From positions 186,001 through 250,000 of the forward strand of contig NZ_JBANET010000003.1 in assembly GCF_037026685.1 (NCBI RefSeq): a stretch of 64,000 nt of DNA. The letters are read 5' to 3'. Source of the stretch: Orrella sp037026685. GTDB taxonomy: Bacteria; Pseudomonadota; Gammaproteobacteria; Burkholderiales; Burkholderiaceae_B. The notes under the pieces were generated by a model. The model was not told where the DNA came from. It worked only from the letters and a program-made list of their open reading frames with translations, and searched no databases. Shown piece by piece: positions 1 to 7,248 of the stretch. The translations under genes were made by a program, and so were the position numbers. Position 1 is the stretch's first letter; every line of letters starts with the position of its first letter.

Positions 1-392
1 TCGCCCTGTTCGGCGCGCGGGAAAGCTGCGGCCAGGGCCTGTGCGGCTGCTGCACCATCATCGTCGACGGCAAGAGCGTCAGCGGCTGCCTGTACCTGGC
101 CGCGGCGCTGGATGGCACCGAAGTGCGGACCATCGAGAGCCTGGACGCCGACGGCGAGCTGCACCCCGTGCAGCAGGCGTTCATCGATTGCGACGCGTTC
201 CAGTGCGGCTTCTGCACCTCGGGCTTCATCCTGATGAGCCAGCAGCTGCTGGCCGAGAATCCCCGTCCCAGCGAGGCGGAAATCAAGAACTATCTTTCGG
301 GCAACCTGTGCCGCTGCGCGGCCTATCCCGAGATCATCGAGGCGGTCCAGCTGGCCGCGACCCGCATCAACGCTTCCAAAGAGGCCATGTAG
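1..392 (+). CDS. 2Fe-2S subunit of a molybdenum hydroxylase (5' end outside window)
   Basis: This is the C-terminal part of a small iron-sulfur subunit of the xanthine dehydrogenase / CO dehydrogenase (CoxS) family, which passes electrons from a molybdopterin subunit to FAD or cytochrome. The frame is open from the left edge (first full codon at base 3). It shows the plant-ferredoxin cluster cysteines CGQGLCGCC and then the second cluster cysteines in QCGFCTSG and NLCRCAAYPEI, the usual order. Its TAG stop overlaps the GTG of the next gene by one base, so the two are translationally coupled. The catalytic and FAD subunits are not in the window and presumably lie to the left. Confidence 0.88.
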   Translation, partial: ALFGARESCGQGLCGCCTIIVDGKSVSGCLYLAAALDGTEVRTIESLDADGELHPVQQAFIDCDAFQCGFCTSGFILMSQQLLAENPRPSEAEIKNYLSGNLCRCAAYPEIIEAVQLAATRINASKEAM

Positions 393-967
393 TGCAGCTC
401 AAGGATCAACAAATCATCAACCTGCCGGTCCAGCAGGTCTGGGCCGCGCTGAACGACCCGGCCATCCTGCAGCAATGCGTGCCGGGCTGCGACACCTTCG
501 AGCCGGTCGGGGAGAACCAGTACAAGGTGGTCATGACCGCGTCGGTAGGTCCCATCCAGGCCAAGTTCACGGGCAAGCTGCAGCTGTCGGACATCGTGCC
601 GCCCGAGTCGTACACGCTGAGCTTCGAAGGCTCGGGCGGGGCGGCCGGCTCGGGCAAGGGCAACGCCACCGTGCAGCTGGCCGAGGTTCCCGAGGGCACC
701 CTGCTGTCGTACGCCGTCTCGGCCACCGTCGGCGGACGGCTGGCCCAGGTGGGCGCGCGCCTGATCGATGGCGTGGCAAAGAAGATGGCCGACCAGTTCT
801 TCTCGCGCCTGAAGGCCCTGCTCGAACCGGCGCAGGCCCAGGCGCCCGCGCCGCAGCCCGAGGCGGCCAGCCCGCCCGCCCGCGCCCCGGCATCCAGGCG
901 CTCGCTGCTTTGGCCCGCCGTGGCCGGCGCGGCCGTCATCATCGGCCTTATCATCTACCTGAACTGA
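392..967 (+). CDS. CoxG-like SRPBCC-fold protein with C-terminal membrane anchor
   Basis: A 191-residue protein of the CO dehydrogenase subunit G (CoxG) family, SRPBCC fold. Family members travel with molybdenum hydroxylases and are thought to help assemble or anchor them at the membrane. The N-terminal part has the typical VWAALNDPAILQQCVPGC start and a later GSGKGNATVQL segment. A Pro/Ala-rich linker follows, then one hydrophobic helix at the C terminus (about residues 170-190). I chose the GTG at 392 because the homologous sequence begins there and it overlaps the upstream TAG. An ATG further upstream in the same frame would run across the 2Fe-2S gene and is not credible. Confidence 0.85.
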   Translation: MQLKDQQIINLPVQQVWAALNDPAILQQCVPGCDTFEPVGENQYKVVMTASVGPIQAKFTGKLQLSDIVPPESYTLSFEGSGGAAGSGKGNATVQLAEVPEGTLLSYAVSATVGGRLAQVGARLIDGVAKKMADQFFSRLKALLEPAQAQAPAPQPEAASPPARAPASRRSLLWPAVAGAAVIIGLIIYLN

Positions 968-995
968 CCCAGCGGCCCCCACGGAAGACGCAAAC

Positions 996-1361
996 ATGCA
1001 ATTCATCAACGATCCCGGCAATCCGCCCGCCGGCCACTATTCGCAGGCGGTCGTCGTCAATGGCCTGGTCTTCCTGTCGGGAATCCTGCCGGCCGCACCG
1101 CAAGGCAGCTTCGAAGAGCAGGTCCGGCAGGTGCTGGCCAAGGCCGACGAGGTCCTTCACAACGCCGGCAGCGCGCTGGACCATGCCGTCCAGTGCACCG
1201 CCTACATCGTCGGCGTCGAGAACTGGCCCGACTTCAACCGCATCTACAAGGAAGTGCTGGGCGCGCACAAGCCGGCCCGCACCGTGGTGCCGGTGGCCGA
1301 GCTGCACTACGGCGCCCTGGTCGAGCTGCAGGTGGTCGCGGCCCTGAGGCAGGCCGCCTGA
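996..1361 (+). CDS. RidA/YjgF family protein (reactive imine deaminase-like)
   Basis: A 121-residue RidA-family protein. RidA trimers hydrolyse reactive enamine/imine intermediates to ketones and ammonia. The key arginine (R95 in PARTVVP) and glutamate (E110 in LVELQVVA) sit 15 residues apart, as R105 and E120 do in E. coli RidA, so deaminase chemistry is plausible. A GGAAG ribosome binding site precedes the ATG. It follows the CoxG-like gene by 28 bases and is probably the last gene of that operon, converging on the LysR gene. Catabolic RidA paralogs in such clusters often act on a pathway-specific imine or carbamate; the substrate here is unknown. Confidence 0.88.
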   Translation: MQFINDPGNPPAGHYSQAVVVNGLVFLSGILPAAPQGSFEEQVRQVLAKADEVLHNAGSALDHAVQCTAYIVGVENWPDFNRIYKEVLGAHKPARTVVPVAELHYGALVELQVVAALRQAA

Positions 1362-1383
1362 GCCGTCCCGGCCAACCCGGGCG

Positions 1384-2286
1384 CTAGGCGCCAGGCGGGC
1401 GGCGGCCGAACTTGCCCAGCGCCCATTGCTTGAAGTGCCGGATCTTCGGCACTTCGGCCAGGTCTTTGCGATAGCCCAGGAAATAACTGACGCTGAGCCT
1501 GACCTTCTTGTCGAAGGGAATAACCAGCGCGCCGCTGGCCAGCTCCTTCTGGATGATCCAGGAGCGGCCCATGCAGATGCCGATGCCCGCCATGGCCGCT
1601 TCAACCGGCAGGCACAGGCCGCTGAAGCTGATCTCGTCCTTGAACGCCAGCGGCTCCGGACAGGTATAGGACATCCAGGTAGCCCAGTCGTCGTCCACCA
1701 GGGGCGATACCGAACGCAGGATGGTGTGCCGCGTCAGGTCCTGCAGCGTGTTCAGCCGCCCTGCCGCCAGCAGGGCGGGGCTGCATACCGGAAAAATATC
1801 GTCGGGCGGAAACAGGTGCACTGCCAGGTCGGGCATGGTGTTCATGCCATATCCGATGCACACGTCGAAGTCGTGCTCCTGGATGCGGTCCACGCCCACC
1901 ACCGGCGTCAGGCGGATCTCGATCTCCGGGTGCCTGCGCCGGAAATCCTGCAGCTCGGGCACCAGGCACCGCGACGCGAAGCTGGACAGGCAGGCGATAT
2001 GCAGGCGCGAGCGGCGCAGATTGGATATCTCGTCCGAAGCCGTCCCTATCATCACCAGCGCAGGCTTGATCTTCCTGAGATAGTGCATGCCGGTATCGGT
2101 CAGCGCGACCCTGTTGGTGCTGCGGTCGAGCAATTGGGCGCCCACCAGCGTTTCCAGTTCCTTGATCTGGTGGCTGATCGCCGTCTGGGTCAGGTTCAGT
2201 TCGCGGGCCGCACGCGTGAAGCTCAGGTGGCGGGCAGTGGCTTCGAAGGCGCGCAAGGTGTTCAGTTTCGGAAGGTGTTTTGGCAT
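1384..2286 (-). CDS. LysR-family regulator, GcvA-like (paralog A)
   Basis: A 300-residue LysR-type regulator. An N-terminal winged helix-turn-helix (about residues 8-65, with FTRAARELNLTQTAISHQ) is followed by a periplasmic-binding-protein-like effector domain. The ATG at 2286 is preceded by AGGAGG and gives the MPKHLPKLNTLRAFEA start typical of GcvA-type regulators; the frame stays open further upstream without homology. It is divergent from the aldehyde dehydrogenase at 2571. It is strikingly similar (roughly three quarters identical by eye) to the LysR at 4092-4991 on the other side of that gene, so one is a local duplicate of the other. Confidence 0.92.
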   Translation of the reverse strand: MPKHLPKLNTLRAFEATARHLSFTRAARELNLTQTAISHQIKELETLVGAQLLDRSTNRVALTDTGMHYLRKIKPALVMIGTASDEISNLRRSRLHIACLSSFASRCLVPELQDFRRRHPEIEIRLTPVVGVDRIQEHDFDVCIGYGMNTMPDLAVHLFPPDDIFPVCSPALLAAGRLNTLQDLTRHTILRSVSPLVDDDWATWMSYTCPEPLAFKDEISFSGLCLPVEAAMAGIGICMGRSWIIQKELASGALVIPFDKKVRLSVSYFLGYRKDLAEVPKIRHFKQWALGKFGRRPPGA

Positions 2287-2361
2287 CGTTTCCGCCTCCT
2301 GCGGCGGCGTGCAGGCGGCGGACAGCCCCCCAGCCCTGGCGAATCTATGTGCAAAAAAAAG

Positions 2362-2370
2362 CATATAGCA
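2362..2370 (-). promoter_or_regulatory. Candidate extended -10 element upstream of LysR paralog A
   Basis: On the minus strand this reads TGCTATATG, resembling an extended -10 box (TGnTATAAT-like). The identical 9-mer lies upstream of the paralogous LysR gene at 5015-5023. It falls within the 284-base divergent gap between this LysR gene and the aldehyde dehydrogenase, which also contains a run of eight A. No further strong signals were seen in the gap. Assignment rests only on the motif and its recurrence. Confidence 0.3.
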
Positions 2371-2570
2371 TCGCACAAACCCCCGCCGGCTAGCACCGGG
2401 ACTACCCTGAGCGGACTGCCTGCCCCGCTGGCCCCGGGCCATGAAAACGGCTCATGGACCGTAGCGGGAATTTTCGTTTGGCCCGGATGCCGGCGGCCAC
2501 TATCCTTCATCCGGATACATGCCTGCCCGCAAGCCTTCGCGCGGGAAGCACCAACAGGGGACAAAGGAAG

Positions 2571-4055
2571 ATGAATGCAAGCAAAGCGCCGGCCATGCCG
2601 GCCTACGGAAACTGGATCAACGGCCGGGAAGAAGCCTCCGGGGCCACATGCGAGACGCTCAATCCCTATAACCAGCAGCCGTGGGCCACGGTGGCGCAGG
2701 GAACCGTCCAGGACGTGGACCGCGCGGTCCGCGCGGCCCGCGCCGCCTTCGAGCAAGGCCCCTGGGCCGCCATGACGGCCACCGAACGGGCCGCGCTGCT
2801 GCGCCGCCTGGGCGACATCATCAAGCGCGACGCCCAGGAGCTGGCCCGCATCGAATCGACCGACAACGGCAAGCTGTACAAGGAAATGCTCGGGCAGTGG
2901 CAATACCTGCCCGAATGGTTCTATTACAACGCCGGCCTGGCCGACAAGCTGCAAGGCGACGTGATTCCCTCGGACCGGCCGAACTTCATGATCTACACGC
3001 GCCACGAGCCGCTCGGCGTCGTGGGCGCCATCACGCCCTGGAATTCCCCGGGCCTGCTGCTGATCTTCAAGCTGGCAGCCGGGCTGGCCGCCGGCTGCAC
3101 CTTCGTGGTCAAGCCGTCCGAACACACGCCGGTGTCCACCGTCGAGCTGGCCCGCCGCATCCACGAAGCCGGCTTTCCGCCCGGCGTCTTTAATGTCGTC
3201 AACGGCCCGCCCGAGGTGGGCGCCGCGCTGGTCGGCCATCCCGGGATCGACAAGATCGCCTTCACCGGCGCCACCGAAACCGGCAAGAAGATCGCGGCGC
3301 AGGCGGCCCGCAACCTGACTCGCGTGTCCCTGGAGCTGGGCGGGAAATCGCCCAACATCGTCTTTGCCGACGCGGACCTGGATGTGGCGGCCAACGGCGC
3401 GGTGGCCGGCATCTTTGCCGCCACCGGCCAGACCTGCATGGCCGGGTCGCGCCTGCTGGTGCAGCAGGACGTGCACGATGCGCTGCTGGACAGGATCGTC
3501 GAGCAGACCCGCTCCATCAAGCTGGGCGACCCCATGGACCCGGCCACGCAGATGGGCCCCTGCGCCAACGAACCCCAGCTGCGCAAGGTGCTGGAATACA
3601 TCGACGTCGCCCGGCAGGAAGGCGCAAGCCTGAAGTACGGCGGCCAGGTCGATCCGGCGCTGGGCGGGCTGTTCGTGCAGCCGACCGTGTTCGCCAACGT
3701 GCACAACGCCATGCGCATCGCCCGCGAGGAAGTGTTCGGGCCCGTCCTGAGCGTCATCCCTTTCAAGGACGAGGAAGAGGCGATCCGCATCGCCAACGAC
3801 ACCCGCTTCGGCCTGGCCGCCGCGGTCTGGACCCAGAACGTGCATCGCGCCCACCGCGTGGCCCACAGGCTGCGGGCCGGCACGGTGTGGATCAACGCCT
3901 ATCGGGTGGTGTCCTTCGCGGCGCCTTTCGGCGGCTACGGCGAAAGCGGGCTGGGCCGCGAAAACGGCGTGGACGCGATCCGCGAGTTCACCGAAACGAA
4001 ATCGGTCTACGTCGAACTGAGCGGCGCGCCGCGCGATCCGTTCAAGCTGGGATAG
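2571..4055 (+). CDS. NAD(P)+-dependent aldehyde dehydrogenase
   Basis: A 494-residue aldehyde dehydrogenase of the ALDH superfamily, oxidising an aldehyde to a carboxylic acid in the cytoplasm. The general-base glutamate (E255 in LELGGKSPN) and nucleophilic cysteine (C289 in GQTCMAG) are present with the normal 34-residue spacing. The TPWNSPG and FGPVLSV segments are also typical. The start at 2571 follows an AAGGAAG ribosome binding site; an upstream in-frame ATG adds a non-homologous extension. The gene stands alone on the plus strand between two paralogous LysR genes. The neighbouring ThDP enzyme and alpha-hydroxyacid oxidase make an aldehyde from a 2-oxoacid its likely substrate, which is inference. 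Confidence 0.93.
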   Translation: MNASKAPAMPAYGNWINGREEASGATCETLNPYNQQPWATVAQGTVQDVDRAVRAARAAFEQGPWAAMTATERAALLRRLGDIIKRDAQELARIESTDNGKLYKEMLGQWQYLPEWFYYNAGLADKLQGDVIPSDRPNFMIYTRHEPLGVVGAITPWNSPGLLLIFKLAAGLAAGCTFVVKPSEHTPVSTVELARRIHEAGFPPGVFNVVNGPPEVGAALVGHPGIDKIAFTGATETGKKIAAQAARNLTRVSLELGGKSPNIVFADADLDVAANGAVAGIFAATGQTCMAGSRLLVQQDVHDALLDRIVEQTRSIKLGDPMDPATQMGPCANEPQLRKVLEYIDVARQEGASLKYGGQVDPALGGLFVQPTVFANVHNAMRIAREEVFGPVLSVIPFKDEEEAIRIANDTRFGLAAAVWTQNVHRAHRVAHRLRAGTVWINAYRVVSFAAPFGGYGESGLGRENGVDAIREFTETKSVYVELSGAPRDPFKLG

Positions 4056-4091
4056 CCGCGCCGCCAGGGCGCGCGGCGAACCGGCCGGGCC

Positions 4092-4991
4092 TCATCGCCT
4101 GGCCGGCCCGCAGAACCTGCCCAGCGCCCACTCCCTGAAATACCGGATCTTGGGCACGTCGGCCAGGTCCTTGCGATGGCCCAGGAAATAGCTCACGTCC
4201 AGGCAGACCTGCTGGTCAAAAGGCGCCACCAGGCTCTTGTTCTCCAGTTCCTTCTGGATGATCCAGGAACGCCCCATGCAAACCCCCATGCCCGCCACGG
4301 CGGCCTCCACCGTCAGGTAAAGGCCGCCGAAGCTGATCTCGTCCTTGAACGCCAGCGGTTCCTGGCAGGCATAGGACATCCACACCGACCAATCGTCGCC
4401 CACCAGCGGCGATAGCGACCGTATGATGGTTTGCTCCACCAGGTCCGCCGGCGTGCGCAACCGGCCACCCTGCAGCAGCGTGGGACTGCATACCGGGAAT
4501 ATGTACTCGGGCGAGAACGGATACACGGCCAGGCCCGCAATGGTGTTCATGCCGTAGCCGATGCATACGTCGAAATCCTGCTCCTGCAGCCGGTCCACGC
4601 CGATCACCGGGGTCAGGCGTATCTCGATGTCCGGATGCCGCTGCCGGAAATCCTTCAGCGCCGGCATCAGGCACTTGGACGCGAAGGTCGACAGGCTGGC
4701 GATATGCAGCCGTGAGCGGCGCACGCTCGATACCTCGTCCGAGGCCGTGCCGATCATGACCAGCGCCGGCTTGATCTTGCGCAGGTAGGTCATCCCGCTG
4801 TCGGTCAGGATGACCTTGTTGGTGCGCCGCTCGAACAGCTGGGCGCCCACCAGCGCTTCCAGTTCCTTGACCTGGTGGCTGATGGCAGTCTGCGTCAGGT
4901 TCAGTTCGCGGGCGGCGCGCGTAAAACTCAGGTGACGCGCGGTGGCTTCGAATGCGCGCAGCGCGTTCAGCTTGGGCAAATGCTTGGGCAT
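4092..4991 (-). CDS. LysR-family regulator, GcvA-like (paralog B)
   Basis: A 299-residue LysR-type regulator with the same MPKHLPKLNALRAFEA start as paralog A (1384-2286) and close similarity throughout. The N-terminal helix-turn-helix is nearly identical, while the effector-binding half differs more. An AGGAGG-like site precedes the ATG. It lies 74 bases downstream of the minus-strand Bug gene (5066-6055), so it could be the last gene of the operon that starts at 9993, and it also has its own TGCTATATG promoter-like element. The near-identical DNA-binding domains suggest both paralogs can recognise the same operators. Its target is probably the adjacent hydroxyacid operon and the aldehyde dehydrogenase. 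Confidence 0.92.
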   Translation of the reverse strand: MPKHLPKLNALRAFEATARHLSFTRAARELNLTQTAISHQVKELEALVGAQLFERRTNKVILTDSGMTYLRKIKPALVMIGTASDEVSSVRRSRLHIASLSTFASKCLMPALKDFRQRHPDIEIRLTPVIGVDRLQEQDFDVCIGYGMNTIAGLAVYPFSPEYIFPVCSPTLLQGGRLRTPADLVEQTIIRSLSPLVGDDWSVWMSYACQEPLAFKDEISFGGLYLTVEAAVAGMGVCMGRSWIIQKELENKSLVAPFDQQVCLDVSYFLGHRKDLADVPKIRYFREWALGRFCGPARR

Positions 4992-5014
4992 GGGGGTCCT
5001 CCTCCTGTGGACGA

Positions 5015-5023
5015 CATATAGCA
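5015..5023 (-). promoter_or_regulatory. Candidate extended -10 element upstream of LysR paralog B
   Basis: The same 9-mer (TGCTATATG on the minus strand) found at 2362-2370 upstream of the sister regulator. Here it is only 24 bases from the start codon. Motif recurrence is the sole evidence. Confidence 0.3.
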
Positions 5024-5065
5024 AGCCCCCGGCGCGCGCGCACTTGGTGAAAGCCAGCAAGGCGG

Positions 5066-6055
5066 CTATTGCGCCCTCAGTTGCATGGCACTGATGTCCT
5101 TGCCGTTACGCTCGTATTCCTGCCTGAAACGCGCGGCCACCTGCGCCACGGGCGGCGATTGTGGCTCGATGCCGCCGTTGTGCATGGCCTGCCTGAATTT
5201 TTCCGTCTGCACCACTGCCCGCACCGCCTCGTTGATCTGCTGCACCAGCGCATCGTCGGCCGAGGCCGGGGCGTACAGGCCCAGCCAGCCGGTGGCGCTG
5301 AAGCGCTCATAGCCCAGCTCGGTGGCAGTAGCCACCTCGGGCAGCAATGCCGAACGCCGCTCGCCCAGGCTGGCCAGGAACACCACCCGCGCGTCCTTGA
5401 GCAGGGGCACCACCGTTCCTATCGATACCGTCATCACGGGCAGGTGGCCGGCCATGACGTCCTGCACGGCCGGCGCGGCGCTCTTGTAGGGGACATGGTT
5501 CAGCTTGATGCCCGCTTGCCGCTGGAACCGTTCCCAAGCCAGGTGGTGAGTGCTGCCGATGCCGTTGGTGGCATAGTCGATGCCGCCCGGCTTCTGCCTG
5601 GCCCTGTCCACCAGCTCCTGGAGCGAGCGAAAGCCAGCGTTGGCATTTGCCATGACCACATAGGGATAGGTGCCGGTCATGGCTACCGCCTTGAGGTCCC
5701 CCAGCGTGTCGTAGGTCAGGTTGGGATTGAAATGCGGCATCGAGACCAGCACGCCATCGTCAGCATAGAACAGCGTATAGCCGTCGCCCTTGGATTTGGC
5801 CGCCGCGGCCGCGCCCAGGGCCCCGGCGGCGCCGGGCTTGTTCTCCACGATCACGGGCTGCCCCCAATGCTTGCCCAGACCCTCGGCCAGCGCGCGGGCG
5901 GTGATGTCCACGACGCCGCCAGGCCCGTAGGGCACGATCAGCGAGACCGGCCTGGAAGGAAACGGCTCGGCGCGCGCCAGTCCGGCCGCGGCGCAGGCCA
6001 GCACAAGAACCCCGAGCCTGGCGGCCCGCTCCAGCGTAGTGGCGAAGTTTTTCAT
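5066..6055 (-). CDS. Bug-family (TctC-like) periplasmic solute-binding protein
   Basis: A 329-residue tripartite tricarboxylate transporter receptor of the Bug family. It has an N-terminal signal peptide ending near AGLARAEPFP, then the family start PSRPVSLIVPYGPGG and the VENKPGAAG loop that contacts the ligand carboxylate. The product is secreted and binds a carboxylate for uptake or sensing. The ATG at 6055 overlaps the stop of the upstream FMN oxidase gene (ATGA) and follows GGAGAC at 4-base spacing; an ATG at 6067 lies upstream of that site and is less likely. It is the fourth gene of a Bug - ThDP enzyme - FMN oxidase - Bug operon. No TctA/TctB genes are nearby. Confidence 0.93.
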   Translation of the reverse strand: MKNFATTLERAARLGVLVLACAAAGLARAEPFPSRPVSLIVPYGPGGVVDITARALAEGLGKHWGQPVIVENKPGAAGALGAAAAAKSKGDGYTLFYADDGVLVSMPHFNPNLTYDTLGDLKAVAMTGTYPYVVMANANAGFRSLQELVDRARQKPGGIDYATNGIGSTHHLAWERFQRQAGIKLNHVPYKSAAPAVQDVMAGHLPVMTVSIGTVVPLLKDARVVFLASLGERRSALLPEVATATELGYERFSATGWLGLYAPASADDALVQQINEAVRAVVQTEKFRQAMHNGGIEPQSPPVAQVAARFRQEYERNGKDISAMQLRAQ

Positions 6056-7218
6056 GCTTGTCTCCATATCGTTTGAGAGGCTTGTACGTGGTCGACGCAC
6101 AAGTCCGCGGTCGAGCCGCAACCCAGCAGCGCCATGACGCGATGCGTCTCCTCCACCAGGATCTGCAGCACCCTGGACGCTCCCGCCTGCCCTCCAGCGG
6201 CCACACCATACAGCGGCGCGCGTCCCAGCGTGACGGCGCGCGCGCCCAGCGCCAGCGCCTTGACGATGTCCGAACCGCGGCGAAAGCCGCCGTCGACCAG
6301 CACGGTGAGCGCGTGGCCCACCTCCGAGGCAATCGGCTCGACCATCCGCAGCGTCGGCGCCACGCCATCGAGCTGGCGGCCGCCGTGATTGGAAATCACG
6401 ATGCCGTCGGCCCCCACGGCCAGGGCCTGCCTGGCATCCTCCACGCACAGGATGCCCTTGATCACGAACGGGCCCGGCCAGAGCCGGCGGATGTGCCGGA
6501 CGTCGTCCCAGGACAGGTCCGGGTGCCTGTGCTTGCGGGTGAACGCCGCGATCTCGTGCACGTTGGCCTGCGGATGCACGAACTCCAGCAGGTTCTCGAA
6601 GCGCGGCACGCCGCGCAGCCAGACGCCCAGCAGCCAGCGCGGATGCATCAGGCCGTCGAGCACCGTCCTGGGCTTGATCGTGACGTCGTGGGCGAAATGG
6701 TTGCGCCGGTCGCGCTCGCGGTTGCCGGGCACCGGGGTGTCGACCGTCAGCACCAGGCAGGTGAACCCCGCGCCGCGCGCACGCTCGAGCAGGCGCTTCC
6801 ATACCGGAGGCTCGCCCCAGGGATAGAGCTGGAACCACTTCACGCCCTTGCAGGCCGCGCCGACCTGCTCGATGGAATCGTTGGAGGCGGTGGCCAGCGC
6901 AAACGCCAGCCCGGCCTGCGAGGCAGCCTGCGCCAGGGCCAGGTCGGCATGGCGGTGGAAGATCCCGTTCATGCCGGTCGGGCCCACCACGGCGGGAAAC
7001 GATACCGTTTCGCCGAACAGGTCTGTCTGCATGGCGATGGCCTTGTGCCCGGCCGTCACCCTGGGCACCAGGTCGATCTCGTCGAAGCAGGCGCGGTTGC
7101 CGCGCAGCGTCTTCTCGTCCTCTGCGCCCCCTTCCAGGTACTCGTATATGATCCGCGGCAGCCGGCTGCGCGCCAGTTTGCGGATATCGTCCACGTTGAT
7201 CGCGGCATCGATGTTCAT
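6052..7218 (-). CDS. FMN-dependent alpha-hydroxyacid oxidase/dehydrogenase
   Basis: A 388-residue enzyme of the glycolate oxidase / L-lactate dehydrogenase / (S)-mandelate dehydrogenase family. It oxidises a 2-hydroxyacid to the 2-oxoacid with FMN. The active-site signature SNHGGRQLDG is present, with the catalytic histidine at H278, followed by the family DGGFRRGSDIVKALALGA segment for FMN phosphate binding. The N-terminal KLARSRLPRIIYEYLEGGA motif is also typical. It lies directly downstream of a ThDP-dependent enzyme and overlaps the next Bug gene, so all are co-translated. Whether electrons go to oxygen or a quinone cannot be told from the sequence. Confidence 0.92.
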   Translation of the reverse strand: MNIDAAINVDDIRKLARSRLPRIIYEYLEGGAEDEKTLRGNRACFDEIDLVPRVTAGHKAIAMQTDLFGETVSFPAVVGPTGMNGIFHRHADLALAQAASQAGLAFALATASNDSIEQVGAACKGVKWFQLYPWGEPPVWKRLLERARGAGFTCLVLTVDTPVPGNRERDRRNHFAHDVTIKPRTVLDGLMHPRWLLGVWLRGVPRFENLLEFVHPQANVHEIAAFTRKHRHPDLSWDDVRHIRRLWPGPFVIKGILCVEDARQALAVGADGIVISNHGGRQLDGVAPTLRMVEPIASEVGHALTVLVDGGFRRGSDIVKALALGARAVTLGRAPLYGVAAGGQAGASRVLQILVEETHRVMALLGCGSTADLCVDHVQASQTIWRQA

Positions 7219-7248
7219 GACTCTGCCTTCTTCTGCGCGATGGTGGCG

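Noticed and set aside
2262..3866. Long minus-strand frame opposite the aldehyde dehydrogenase
   Set aside because: No homology, and the plus-strand ALDH has intact catalytic residues throughout.
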